Shown: positions 8,524 to 15,634 of the stretch, one piece after another
Layout: the number at the start of each line of letters is the position of its first letter
How positions within the stretch are numbered: position 1 is the first letter of the stretch
Assembly (NCBI GenBank): GCA_016290215.1
Contig: JAEETH010000036.1
Coordinates: 1 to 34,869 of the forward strand
DNA length: 34,869 bases
Direction of reading: 5' to 3'
Source of the DNA: Bacteroidales bacterium
GTDB lineage: Bacteria > Bacteroidota > Bacteroidia > Bacteroidales > F082
Notes under the pieces: generated by a model
What the model was told of the DNA's origin: nothing
Database searches by the model: none
The model's input: only the letters and a program-made list of their open reading frames with translations
Program-made: the position numbers and the translations under genes

Positions 8524-9324
8524 ATGGACGAAAAAGCAGAAAAAAGGAAGTTTTGGGGCAGCCTCATCATCCCGCTCATCATCGTGGCTTTGATGTGGTT
8601 GGTGAAAATCATCGAGGTGTCGTTTGGCATCAGCCTAAATCGATGGGGCATTACGCCCCATTCGGCAAAAGGTCTCATTGGCATCCTCACTTTGCCTTTC
8701 CTACATGGCAGCTGGGAGCATCTGCTTTCGAACTCGGTGCCCATCCTCGTATTAGGCACTGCCTTGTATTATTGCTACCCTACCCTTGCCAACCGAGTGT
8801 TGCTTATCACTTATCTCGCCAGCGGATTAATTACATGGTGCATAGGAGACCCTGAATCCACACACATTGGAGCCAGTGCGCTCGTTTACGGGCTCAACCT
8901 CTTCCTCATCGCCAGCGGATTCATTCGTGGCAACCGTTTGCTTATTGTCATTTCGCTCATCATGGTGTTCCTTTATGGTAGTTTCATTTGGGGAATGATA
9001 CCCTCGTTGGCCATCCCACAAAACATCTCATGGGAAGGTCACCTCAGCGGAGCCATCATTGGTGTACTGCTGGCTGTTTTCTTGAGAAAAGAAGGACCTC
9101 AGAAAGAGGTTTATCATTGGGAAGAAGATGATGAAGATGAAGACACGGCCCTTCGACCCTTCGAGAGGCCTCACGGACTGCAAGCTCAGGGACCTGATTC
9201 TAACAATTCGACAGGCTCTGAAAGCGACGCTTCGACAGGCTCAGCGTCCGACGAAAAGCCCTATTGGGACGTGCCGATGCCCAGCAACGATGAGCTGACG
9301 GTGCAATACCGCTTCAGACGATGA
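8524..9324 (+). CDS. Rhomboid-family intramembrane serine protease
   Basis: A 266-residue polytopic membrane protein with about six hydrophobic segments between residues 12 and 190. The rhomboid catalytic dyad is present: Ser118 in the G-A-S-A-L motif and His173 in E-G-H-L-S-G. The family's conserved H-G-S-W-E-H-L-L-S-N segment is at residues 61-70. Rhomboids cleave transmembrane segments within the inner membrane; the substrate is unknown. The cytoplasmic tail from about residue 195 is acidic (EEDDEDED), then low-complexity, and is encoded by copies of the dispersed TTCGACAGGCTCAG repeat. The last 11 bases overlap the 3' end of the convergent SGNH gene. Confidence 0.93.
   Translation: MDEKAEKRKFWGSLIIPLIIVALMWLVKIIEVSFGISLNRWGITPHSAKGLIGILTLPFLHGSWEHLLSNSVPILVLGTALYYCYPTLANRVLLITYLASGLITWCIGDPESTHIGASALVYGLNLFLIASGFIRGNRLLIVISLIMVFLYGSFIWGMIPSLAIPQNISWEGHLSGAIIGVLLAVFLRKEGPQKEVYHWEEDDEDEDTALRPFERPHGLQAQGPDSNNSTGSESDASTGSASDEKPYWDVPMPSNDELTVQYRFRR
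9149..9255 (+). repeat. Dispersed TTCGACAGGCTCAG-type repeats inside the rhomboid coding tail
   Basis: Several copies or part-copies of TTCGACAGGCTC and CCCTTCGA(C/G) motifs, some in inverted form, encode the low-complexity segment at rhomboid residues about 209-244. Motifs of this type recur between genes in many bacterial genomes. The reading frame is preserved. Confidence 0.7.
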
Positions 9325-10054
9325 CATTGAAATCGGCCTTAAGCACTTCCAAAGTTTGGCGTGCAATGTCGTCCTGACCTTGAACATCGGGATGCCACCA
9401 ATCTTTGTGGATATCCAAGTCGATGCATTCTATGTCATAGTGATTGGTAATGCGATGCACCGATTCAACAAGATTCAGCCGTGTTTCCTCGCTGATGCCG
9501 CCCGGACACGGAGAGGTCTCAAGAAGGAAATAAATCTTGGCATCAGGATGTTGCCGTTTCACATTGTCCAAAAGACAGGCAAGGGATGGACGGAAAGAGC
9601 ACAATTGCTCTTCTGTCCAATCACTGTATACGAAGTCGCCAAAAGGTGCGTCTTGCCATACGTCGTTGGTGCCTCCAAGGATAAAAATCACATCCGGATT
9701 TCCCAAGTCATTCATACGTTTGAGGAAGGAATGACGCCCATAATAGCTCCCGCCTTCAAAATCACTAAAATTGGAAATCAGGGAACCCGAAAACGAGTTG
9801 TTTTGCTCCATAGACCATTCCATCGTAGTAGCCACCTTATGCCACCACATTTGCGAGACATCTGTCACGCCAATATCCTCATAGTGCCAACAATCGTTGG
9901 TTTCGGGATCGACATAGCCTTCAAAACTGGAATAGCTGTCACTCAAAATCGAGAAATGAATCTCGGTAGGAACATCGGTAGGATCCTCAGGCTTTACACA
10001 TGATGACATCACAATAGTCAAAACTGCTGTCATTATTAAAAATAATCTTTTCAT
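9314..10054 (-). CDS. SGNH/GDSL-hydrolase-like lipoprotein
   Basis: The ATG at 10054 gives a 246-residue protein beginning MKRLFLIMTAVL with a lipobox ending S-S-C, so it is expected to be a membrane-anchored lipoprotein. A longer frame starts at a TTG (10060) and is not needed. SGNH hydrolase blocks can be seen: a variant block I (SDSYSS, where the usual G of GDS is S), block III G-G-T-N-D, and a C-terminal block V with D and H (DWWHPDVQG). Family members are esterases acting on acyl or acetyl groups of glycans or lipids; the substrate is unknown. It is the last gene of a three-gene operon, 2 bases after the OmpA-family stop. Confidence 0.8.
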   Translation of the reverse strand: MKRLFLIMTAVLTIVMSSCVKPEDPTDVPTEIHFSILSDSYSSFEGYVDPETNDCWHYEDIGVTDVSQMWWHKVATTMEWSMEQNNSFSGSLISNFSDFEGGSYYGRHSFLKRMNDLGNPDVIFILGGTNDVWQDAPFGDFVYSDWTEEQLCSFRPSLACLLDNVKRQHPDAKIYFLLETSPCPGGISEETRLNLVESVHRITNHYDIECIDLDIHKDWWHPDVQGQDDIARQTLEVLKADFNVIV

Positions 10055-10056
10055 AT

Positions 10057-11712
10057 TCAATCAATTACAATCATTTCTGTTCTACGATTCAAGGCTCGAT
10101 GCTCATCGGTGTCGTTGGGAGCAACGGGGCGAGATGCACCATAGCCTTGGGCAGTCAACCGATTTCCATCAATACCATTGGATATCAAAGCATCGCGGAC
10201 TGAATCAGCGCGTTCGGAAGAGAGTTTCAAGTTGTAGCTCTCGCTGCCCACATTGTCGGTATGACCTGCCAGTTCCACCTTCAAGTTGGGATTACGCTGT
10301 AAAAAGTTGGTCAGCATCTGTATGCCTTGCTGCGAGTCTTCGGTCAAGGCAGAGCTGTTGTACTCAAACTGGATGTTTTGCAGGACGACTGCATCACCTG
10401 GAGCCAGTTCCACCACATCCACAGTCGCCAAATAGTTGGCGGAATCGGAACGGATGTCCTCTGGCAATTCAAAGGTGTAAATGTCGTAGCCACCATTGCC
10501 GCCTTCCCGTTGCGAAGAGATGAAAGCCGTTTTGCCGTCGGCAGCCACAAAGAAGTTGATTTCATCTCCATTAGTGTTAATGGGGAAGCCCAAATTAACC
10601 GGCTCTTGCCATTTTCCATCCTCTCCCCTACGGCTCATGAACAGGTCGAAACCGCCCATGCCGATGTGCGTGTCGGACGAGAAATAAAGCGTGCGTCCGT
10701 CGGGATGCAAGAAAGGTGCCATCTCCGTGCCTTTAGTATTAATAGGTGTACCTACATTCTGCGGTTCTGACCAGCTACCGTCCGAATTTCGCTTGGCGCA
10801 AAAGATGTCGGCATTATTTCCCGAGCGGCGCGACACAAAGTAAAGTTCCTTGCCATCGCTACTCACGCAGGGCTGCGACTCCCAACTGTTTGTGTTAATC
10901 GTGCCTTTCAGGCTTTGAGGCATCGTCCAAACGCCGTCAATCCATTCCGAAACATATATGTCGCAGCTGGTGTCGCGTCTCCAGCCGCAACCCGTCAGGT
11001 ATAGTTTCTTGCCATCGGCAGAGATGAATGCCGCTCCCGGGTCGATGTCCTCAGGAAAATCGGCGAAAGCAAGCTGTTGGGGCTCAGACCATTGTTCACC
11101 ATCCCATTGGGAAGTAAAGAGAAACTCCTTTTGATAGCCGTTGTCCATGGGCATTTTGCGCGTAAACAACAGCTGCGAGCCGTCAAACGACAGCATGTTC
11201 ACATATTCGTCATTGTTGGAATTAACCCCAACACCTAAGTTGTCGGGCTCGAAGGCGACAGGATGACACACCGCCCAGTCGCGGAAGGTGGCTTTTGCCA
11301 ACAGTTCATTGGCCGTGGCATTATTGGGAGCGTTGTTGAAGCCTTTCGACAAGTACCAGCGTAGCAGGACCATTTCACGCTTGTAACTGCCACGCATGTC
11401 ATAAAGACGTGCCAAGGTGATGGCCGCTGGCGGAAACAGCAGCGAGTCGGACGAAAGGGCGTTTTCATAACCCAACAAGGCCAAATCATAGTCTTTCGTT
11501 TCCATCCCGACCTCACCCTCCAAGAGCCAAGCCTCGGCATAGTTCGGGTCTTCCACCACGGCTTTCAACAGCTGCTGATGGGCTTTTTGATAGTCGCGTC
11601 TCTGAAAAGCTTCTTCCGCTGCCTCGTAGGCTTTCATCGCCTTCTTCGGATGCTGGGCAAAAGCGGTGGAAACTAACGCCACGAACAACAATATTATCGT
11701 TATACGCTTCAT
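10057..11712 (-). CDS. TPR-PD40-OmpA family outer-membrane/periplasmic protein (PorE-like architecture)
   Basis: A 551-residue protein with a signal peptide (ending STAFAQ). Residues about 20-140 are TPR-like helical repeats. Residues about 165-415 are PD40/WD40-type beta-propeller repeats (DGKKLYLTG, DGKELYFVSRRSG, DGRTLYFSSD, DGKTAFISSQREG). Residues about 440-551 are an OmpA C-terminal domain with the peptidoglycan-binding core (GHTDNVGSESYN, LSSERADSV, RRTEMIV). This order matches PorE of the Porphyromonas T9SS, which ties the translocon to peptidoglycan. The carboxypeptidase-regulatory-like domain of PorE is not obvious, and Bacteroidota genomes carry several paralogues, so a T9SS role is only possible. 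The start overlaps the upstream stop by 4 bases. Confidence 0.9.
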   Translation of the reverse strand: MKRITIILLFVALVSTAFAQHPKKAMKAYEAAEEAFQRRDYQKAHQQLLKAVVEDPNYAEAWLLEGEVGMETKDYDLALLGYENALSSDSLLFPPAAITLARLYDMRGSYKREMVLLRWYLSKGFNNAPNNATANELLAKATFRDWAVCHPVAFEPDNLGVGVNSNNDEYVNMLSFDGSQLLFTRKMPMDNGYQKEFLFTSQWDGEQWSEPQQLAFADFPEDIDPGAAFISADGKKLYLTGCGWRRDTSCDIYVSEWIDGVWTMPQSLKGTINTNSWESQPCVSSDGKELYFVSRRSGNNADIFCAKRNSDGSWSEPQNVGTPINTKGTEMAPFLHPDGRTLYFSSDTHIGMGGFDLFMSRRGEDGKWQEPVNLGFPINTNGDEINFFVAADGKTAFISSQREGGNGGYDIYTFELPEDIRSDSANYLATVDVVELAPGDAVVLQNIQFEYNSSALTEDSQQGIQMLTNFLQRNPNLKVELAGHTDNVGSESYNLKLSSERADSVRDALISNGIDGNRLTAQGYGASRPVAPNDTDEHRALNRRTEMIVID

Positions 11713-12626
11713 CTTCTCCTACTTTTAAGTACTTTGGCAATCCATTTTCTGAAATCCACCTCAAACAACCTTGCCGTCATGGTTGGTGAGGTCTCGGCGG
11801 TGACGAAACACCGTCCGTCATCGAAGATGCAGATGCCTTCGGTTTGCGCCCCAGCCAATTGTGGCATCTCGAAGCGGCGATGCGTGAGCTTCACTCCTGC
11901 CTCGTCGAAATCGAAGATGACATACATGAAGGGTTTCCAGATGGTTTTTACATAACCTACGATGACTAAAATATGGTTTTTCATGTCGTAGTCGGCACCC
12001 GTAATCAGACCTTGCGAGTCGAAGCCGTTGACCACTTCTGCCACATACTTCCCAGGTGTTTTCGGCAAGCGATACAGCCGTGTCGTGCCTGTCTCCCAGC
12101 CTTTACTGAGCAGATAAAGGTTATCATCGGTGACAAACATGGCTTCACAATCGAAATCGTGAATCTTGCGTTTCGAGAAGTCAGTTTGATCGCCAAAACT
12201 GAAAGTGATGGAATCCACTTTGATGGTCACATCCCCATTGTCAGGAATGGCGGAAAGAGGAAACGTATAGATGCTCAAGTCCTTACGGTTGCCCTTATTA
12301 TTTCCCATATTGCCGACGAAGACCGTCTCGCCATCGGTGCAAACATCTTCCCAATCCTTGTTTTTCACATTCTTGAGCGTCAGTTTCTGCACTACCTGAA
12401 ATGTGGTGGTGTCGAGGGCATAAAGTATTGGTTTGCCGCCGCTGTCGTTGTGCGTCCAAAGGCGATCATTATGAAAGAAAAGGCCTGACGTTTCACGCAC
12501 CTCCTCTGGCAACTCGGCTTTCAGCTGCGGGAAAAACAGCGGCCAGAAGTCAGTCGTGTTCCTCTCCTGCGCCATAGCCGGCGAGAGCAACAACAATAGC
12601 AGACTAATGATAATTACTTTCTTCAT
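11709..12626 (-). CDS. Exported beta-propeller-like protein of unknown function
   Basis: Starting at the ATG at 12626, the protein is 305 residues with the signal peptide MKKVIIISLLLLLLS...AMAQ. A longer frame begins upstream of the promoter and is rejected. Motifs such as THNDSGG, a K-D-W-E-D-V-C segment and G-N-M-G-N-N-K-G-N-R are characteristic of a Bacteroidota secreted family with propeller-like repeats (related in style to SdiA-regulated or SMP-30 proteins). No T9SS tail or lipobox is present. It is the first gene of an operon with the PorE-like and SGNH genes and overlaps the next by ATGA. Confidence 0.7.
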   Translation of the reverse strand: MKKVIIISLLLLLLSPAMAQERNTTDFWPLFFPQLKAELPEEVRETSGLFFHNDRLWTHNDSGGKPILYALDTTTFQVVQKLTLKNVKNKDWEDVCTDGETVFVGNMGNNKGNRKDLSIYTFPLSAIPDNGDVTIKVDSITFSFGDQTDFSKRKIHDFDCEAMFVTDDNLYLLSKGWETGTTRLYRLPKTPGKYVAEVVNGFDSQGLITGADYDMKNHILVIVGYVKTIWKPFMYVIFDFDEAGVKLTHRRFEMPQLAGAQTEGICIFDDGRCFVTAETSPTMTARLFEVDFRKWIAKVLKSRRR

Positions 12627-12642
12627 AACAGAGAAATCTGAC

Positions 12643-12673
12643 GCAAAAATAAAAAAAATGTTGGAACAGCAAA
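12643..12673 (-). promoter_or_regulatory. Promoter of the propeller/OmpA/SGNH operon
   Basis: On the minus strand, -33 TTTG (12670-12673) and -7 TATTTTTG (12643-12650) are 19 bases apart, an exact match to the Bacteroidota consensus. The promoter overlaps the terminator of the upstream gene and supports the start at 12626. Confidence 0.75.
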
Positions 12674-12690
12674 AAGCCATTCCAACATTT
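12648..12690 (-). terminator. Terminator of the 945-residue T9SS protein gene
   Basis: A perfect 11-bp stem (12680-12690 with 12656-12666) has a 13-base loop and is followed on the minus strand by T8, A and T5. Confidence 0.85.
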
Positions 12691-12710
12691 ATTAAGCGAA
12701 TGATCCGCTC

Positions 12711-15548
12711 TTATTTTACCACCACTTTCTGTACCTTCACGCTTTCAGCATTGACGAGGCGGAGCATGTAGATGCCGGAAGCAGCGTTGACGTTGACGTT
12801 ACTGCAACCGTTGATGCTTTCGGTCTTCATAATGCGACCGTTAATGTCAACAACTTGTAGTGTGGCTTCACTTTCATTGTTAATAACAAAACTACCGTTG
12901 CTGAAGAAGGCGAAGTTGTCGTCGTTGCCGTTGTTGCCAGTGGCAAACACGAGCTTGAAACGGCTTTCATAATCCGTGGTCTTGGCCATGAAGCTATAGC
13001 TCGGGTTGGCGAGCAGGTCGGTCTCGATGCCAGTCATATTATCAATAAGGTGGAGATAGGCAAAGCTCACTTCTTCGTTGGTGAAGCTGAGGGTATAAGT
13101 GCCGTTGCTCTCGGCCTTGAAGTTGACAGGGATGGCCCCCATCTCTTCGCTATTGACCACGGCATAGTCGACATTGTCCTGCGGGATGTAGACCTTGGTG
13201 CTGCCACTGCGGAGTTTCATTTTTGGCAATTGGTTGCCTTCGTCGAAGCGAACGATGGCTCGATCGAGGAAACTGCCCCTGTTGTTAGAGAGGTCCAAGA
13301 TAAGCTTGGAGACATTACCAGGAGCTGTGGTGCTGAAGGTCAGTATCTCCTCGTTTTCGTTAGCGACGACGAAAATGCCGTTCATGGCTCCGATGGGAGT
13401 GTTACCGCCGGTTTCGGGAGTGAAATCGCCAGCATTCTGCATGGAATAGAAGGAGCGTCCAGTGGGCAGATAGGCGTCATCTGTGAAAGGATTGCCCACA
13501 AGGTTCCAGTCGGGGAAGTCTAAACCATCCGTTTTATTTACCTTGGTCAACGTGACTTCACCGTTGCCGCTGTAGGGATAACCCGTGAAGGTCAGTGTCG
13601 TACCTACGCTGTTGGCATAGAGGTAGCCCTTGCCGGAAACAAGGTCGAACTGATAGTGGTTGCTTTCATTATTCTCCCAGTTCTCCCATTCCAACGACGC
13701 GGCCTGGTTGAAACGATAGAGGTCGTATTCGTTGACGAGAAATCCGTTCTCAACCGTAGGCGTTACCGCATCACTCAGCGGAGAAGCAATGAGGTAGTAG
13801 CCACCATCGCTCTCTCCGTAGCCCTCTATCACCTTTGTGTAGCTTTCGGGTATCATGAAATTCAAAACGACCGGATCCCTTAAGCTGCCCCACATTTCGT
13901 TTTCATACCATGTCAAGACAATATCGCACGAGTCATACTCCTCATCATTGGTTCTATCGTATAGTTTAAAAGAAATCTCCTCTCCTGGTTCACCTTGAAC
14001 AGTAATCATCAACATATTTGTAAAGGAAACATTAGGTTCGTTAATTAACACCCATCCATTTTCCATGCTGCCAACTGCACGGCATACACCATTGCTGTTA
14101 AAAGCGCCAACTTCCCAATTGGCCCTATCTTCAATATTCACCCCATTTATTTGAACAATGGCGAATAACACGGCGTTACCTTGAGTAGCATGATCATCCA
14201 CAATCCAATGGTTTCTGGAGGCAAACTTCAGCATAAAACGTGACTCCGCGTCACCCGCGCTGGCAACAAAGGTATAGCTCGAAGTCTCAAGCAGGTCGAT
14301 GTCGTCACCTGTGAGATTGTCGACCAAGTGTAGATAACCCATCTCTATGTTTTTCGGATTCACACTGAGGGTGTAGCTGCCGTCGGTTCTTGCCTTGAAG
14401 TTGACCGGCACCTCCCCTTGGCCATCGCTGTGAACCATGGCAAAAGCTTCATCCCCTTGAACAATGGAAATATTGGTACTCTCCTCATCGAGCATGAATT
14501 TCTCCAACTGAAAGCCTTGGTTGAAGTCAATGACGGCACGGTCAATGACTCCGTTGCTCCTGTTGCTCGTGAGGTTCATCACCAAAGTGGCTGGATTGCG
14601 GTTAGGCACATCCGTTGAGAAGATCAGCGTCTCGGGGTTGGTTTCAGCGACAACGAAGATTCCTTCCATCGCATCAACTGCCCTGGTACTGGGACTTTCA
14701 ACTATGATAATCTCCGAGGTAAACTCATTCATGTAATAGTATGGTTTAGTGATATAGGCGGGATCCGGGAAAGGATTGCCCACAAGGTTCCAGTCGGGGA
14801 ACTCCAAACCTGGCGCTTCTTCTGTCTTGGTCAACGTGACTTCACCATTGCCGTTATATGGACGGCCAGCGAAGGTCAAGGTAACAGTGTTCTTTTTGGC
14901 ATAAAGATAGCCCTTGCCATTGACGAGGTTAAAGCCATCCGCTTTATAGTTAATCCATTCCAAAACAGCACCCTGGTCGAAGGCATAAAGATCATAGTTG
15001 ACGTCATCATCACCTGTGAGAATCATTCCATCGATTGTGGTAGGATCAACTTCGCTGGCAAGTGGAGAAGCAATGAGGTAATACCCCTTGGCGTTATCAC
15101 CGTAGCCCACAATCAACTTATCGAAAGATGGAGTCGTAAACTCAAGGAGAGTAGGATTCAAAGCGTTACTTACCTGATCGGATGAACCAGTGGTAGTATA
15201 TGTGTAAGGGCATTCAGCATATTCTATTCCGGTACTATGGTCATAACATTTAAAAGTGACGATTTCCCCGTGACCAGTAAATTGACCTTGCAATAATGCC
15301 TGATAAACCCTATCTTGATAATAGGGTTGGACTCGTGTAACGTACCTACAGGATCCATCAACAAACTCGGCAACTTCAATGTCATAAGAGGTCTGAGCGA
15401 CACCGTCAATGCGAACCTCACACCAAAACATTGCTATGGAAGAGCCCGTCACTCCGTCAGGAGTGAAATAGTTTTCTTGGTTTTCTTGGGCATGCATCAT
15501 GCCCATAAATAGAAATGATACGATTAGTAAGAACCAGTTTTTTTTCAT
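12711..15548 (-). CDS. T9SS-sorted secreted protein with two tandem homologous halves
   Basis: A 945-residue protein with a signal peptide (ending GMMHAQ). It has two homologous halves, about residues 25-450 and 450-870. Each begins with an 'EVRIDG ... VAEFVDGSCRYV' / 'IVQINGV ... VGAFNSNGVCRAV' domain and continues with GYYLIASPL, a Y-D-L-Y-x-F segment, GKGYLYA, G-N-G-E-V-T-L-T-K, PDWNLVGNPF and an I-F-V-V-A segment. The C-terminal 75 residues are a T9SS sorting domain (VVDINGRIMKTE, ASGIYMLRLVN, VQKVVVK). No catalytic residues are recognised, so an adhesin or structural surface role is likely. The first domain of each half also occurs near the C-terminus of the C25 peptidase upstream. It has its own promoter and terminator. 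Confidence 0.88.
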   Translation of the reverse strand: MKKNWFLLIVSFLFMGMMHAQENQENYFTPDGVTGSSIAMFWCEVRIDGVAQTSYDIEVAEFVDGSCRYVTRVQPYYQDRVYQALLQGQFTGHGEIVTFKCYDHSTGIEYAECPYTYTTTGSSDQVSNALNPTLLEFTTPSFDKLIVGYGDNAKGYYLIASPLASEVDPTTIDGMILTGDDDVNYDLYAFDQGAVLEWINYKADGFNLVNGKGYLYAKKNTVTLTFAGRPYNGNGEVTLTKTEEAPGLEFPDWNLVGNPFPDPAYITKPYYYMNEFTSEIIIVESPSTRAVDAMEGIFVVAETNPETLIFSTDVPNRNPATLVMNLTSNRSNGVIDRAVIDFNQGFQLEKFMLDEESTNISIVQGDEAFAMVHSDGQGEVPVNFKARTDGSYTLSVNPKNIEMGYLHLVDNLTGDDIDLLETSSYTFVASAGDAESRFMLKFASRNHWIVDDHATQGNAVLFAIVQINGVNIEDRANWEVGAFNSNGVCRAVGSMENGWVLINEPNVSFTNMLMITVQGEPGEEISFKLYDRTNDEEYDSCDIVLTWYENEMWGSLRDPVVLNFMIPESYTKVIEGYGESDGGYYLIASPLSDAVTPTVENGFLVNEYDLYRFNQAASLEWENWENNESNHYQFDLVSGKGYLYANSVGTTLTFTGYPYSGNGEVTLTKVNKTDGLDFPDWNLVGNPFTDDAYLPTGRSFYSMQNAGDFTPETGGNTPIGAMNGIFVVANENEEILTFSTTAPGNVSKLILDLSNNRGSFLDRAIVRFDEGNQLPKMKLRSGSTKVYIPQDNVDYAVVNSEEMGAIPVNFKAESNGTYTLSFTNEEVSFAYLHLIDNMTGIETDLLANPSYSFMAKTTDYESRFKLVFATGNNGNDDNFAFFSNGSFVINNESEATLQVVDINGRIMKTESINGCSNVNVNAASGIYMLRLVNAESVKVQKVVVK

Positions 15549-15595
15549 TTTTTAAGACAGAATTTATGTTTATAATTGATTTTCAAAAAAGCGTG

Positions 15596-15628
15596 CAAAA
15601 GTACAAAATAATTCAATATCAATTCAAT
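15596..15628 (-). promoter_or_regulatory. Promoter of the 945-residue T9SS protein gene
   Basis: On the minus strand, TACTTTTG (15596-15603) fits TAnnTTTG, with ATTG (15625-15628) 21 bases further upstream. Confidence 0.6.
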
Positions 15629-15634
15629 AGAAAT

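Noticed and set aside
12627-12680. Longer N-terminus for the propeller-like protein
   Set aside because: It would start upstream of a consensus promoter and inside a terminator hairpin; the ATG at 12626 begins a normal signal peptide.
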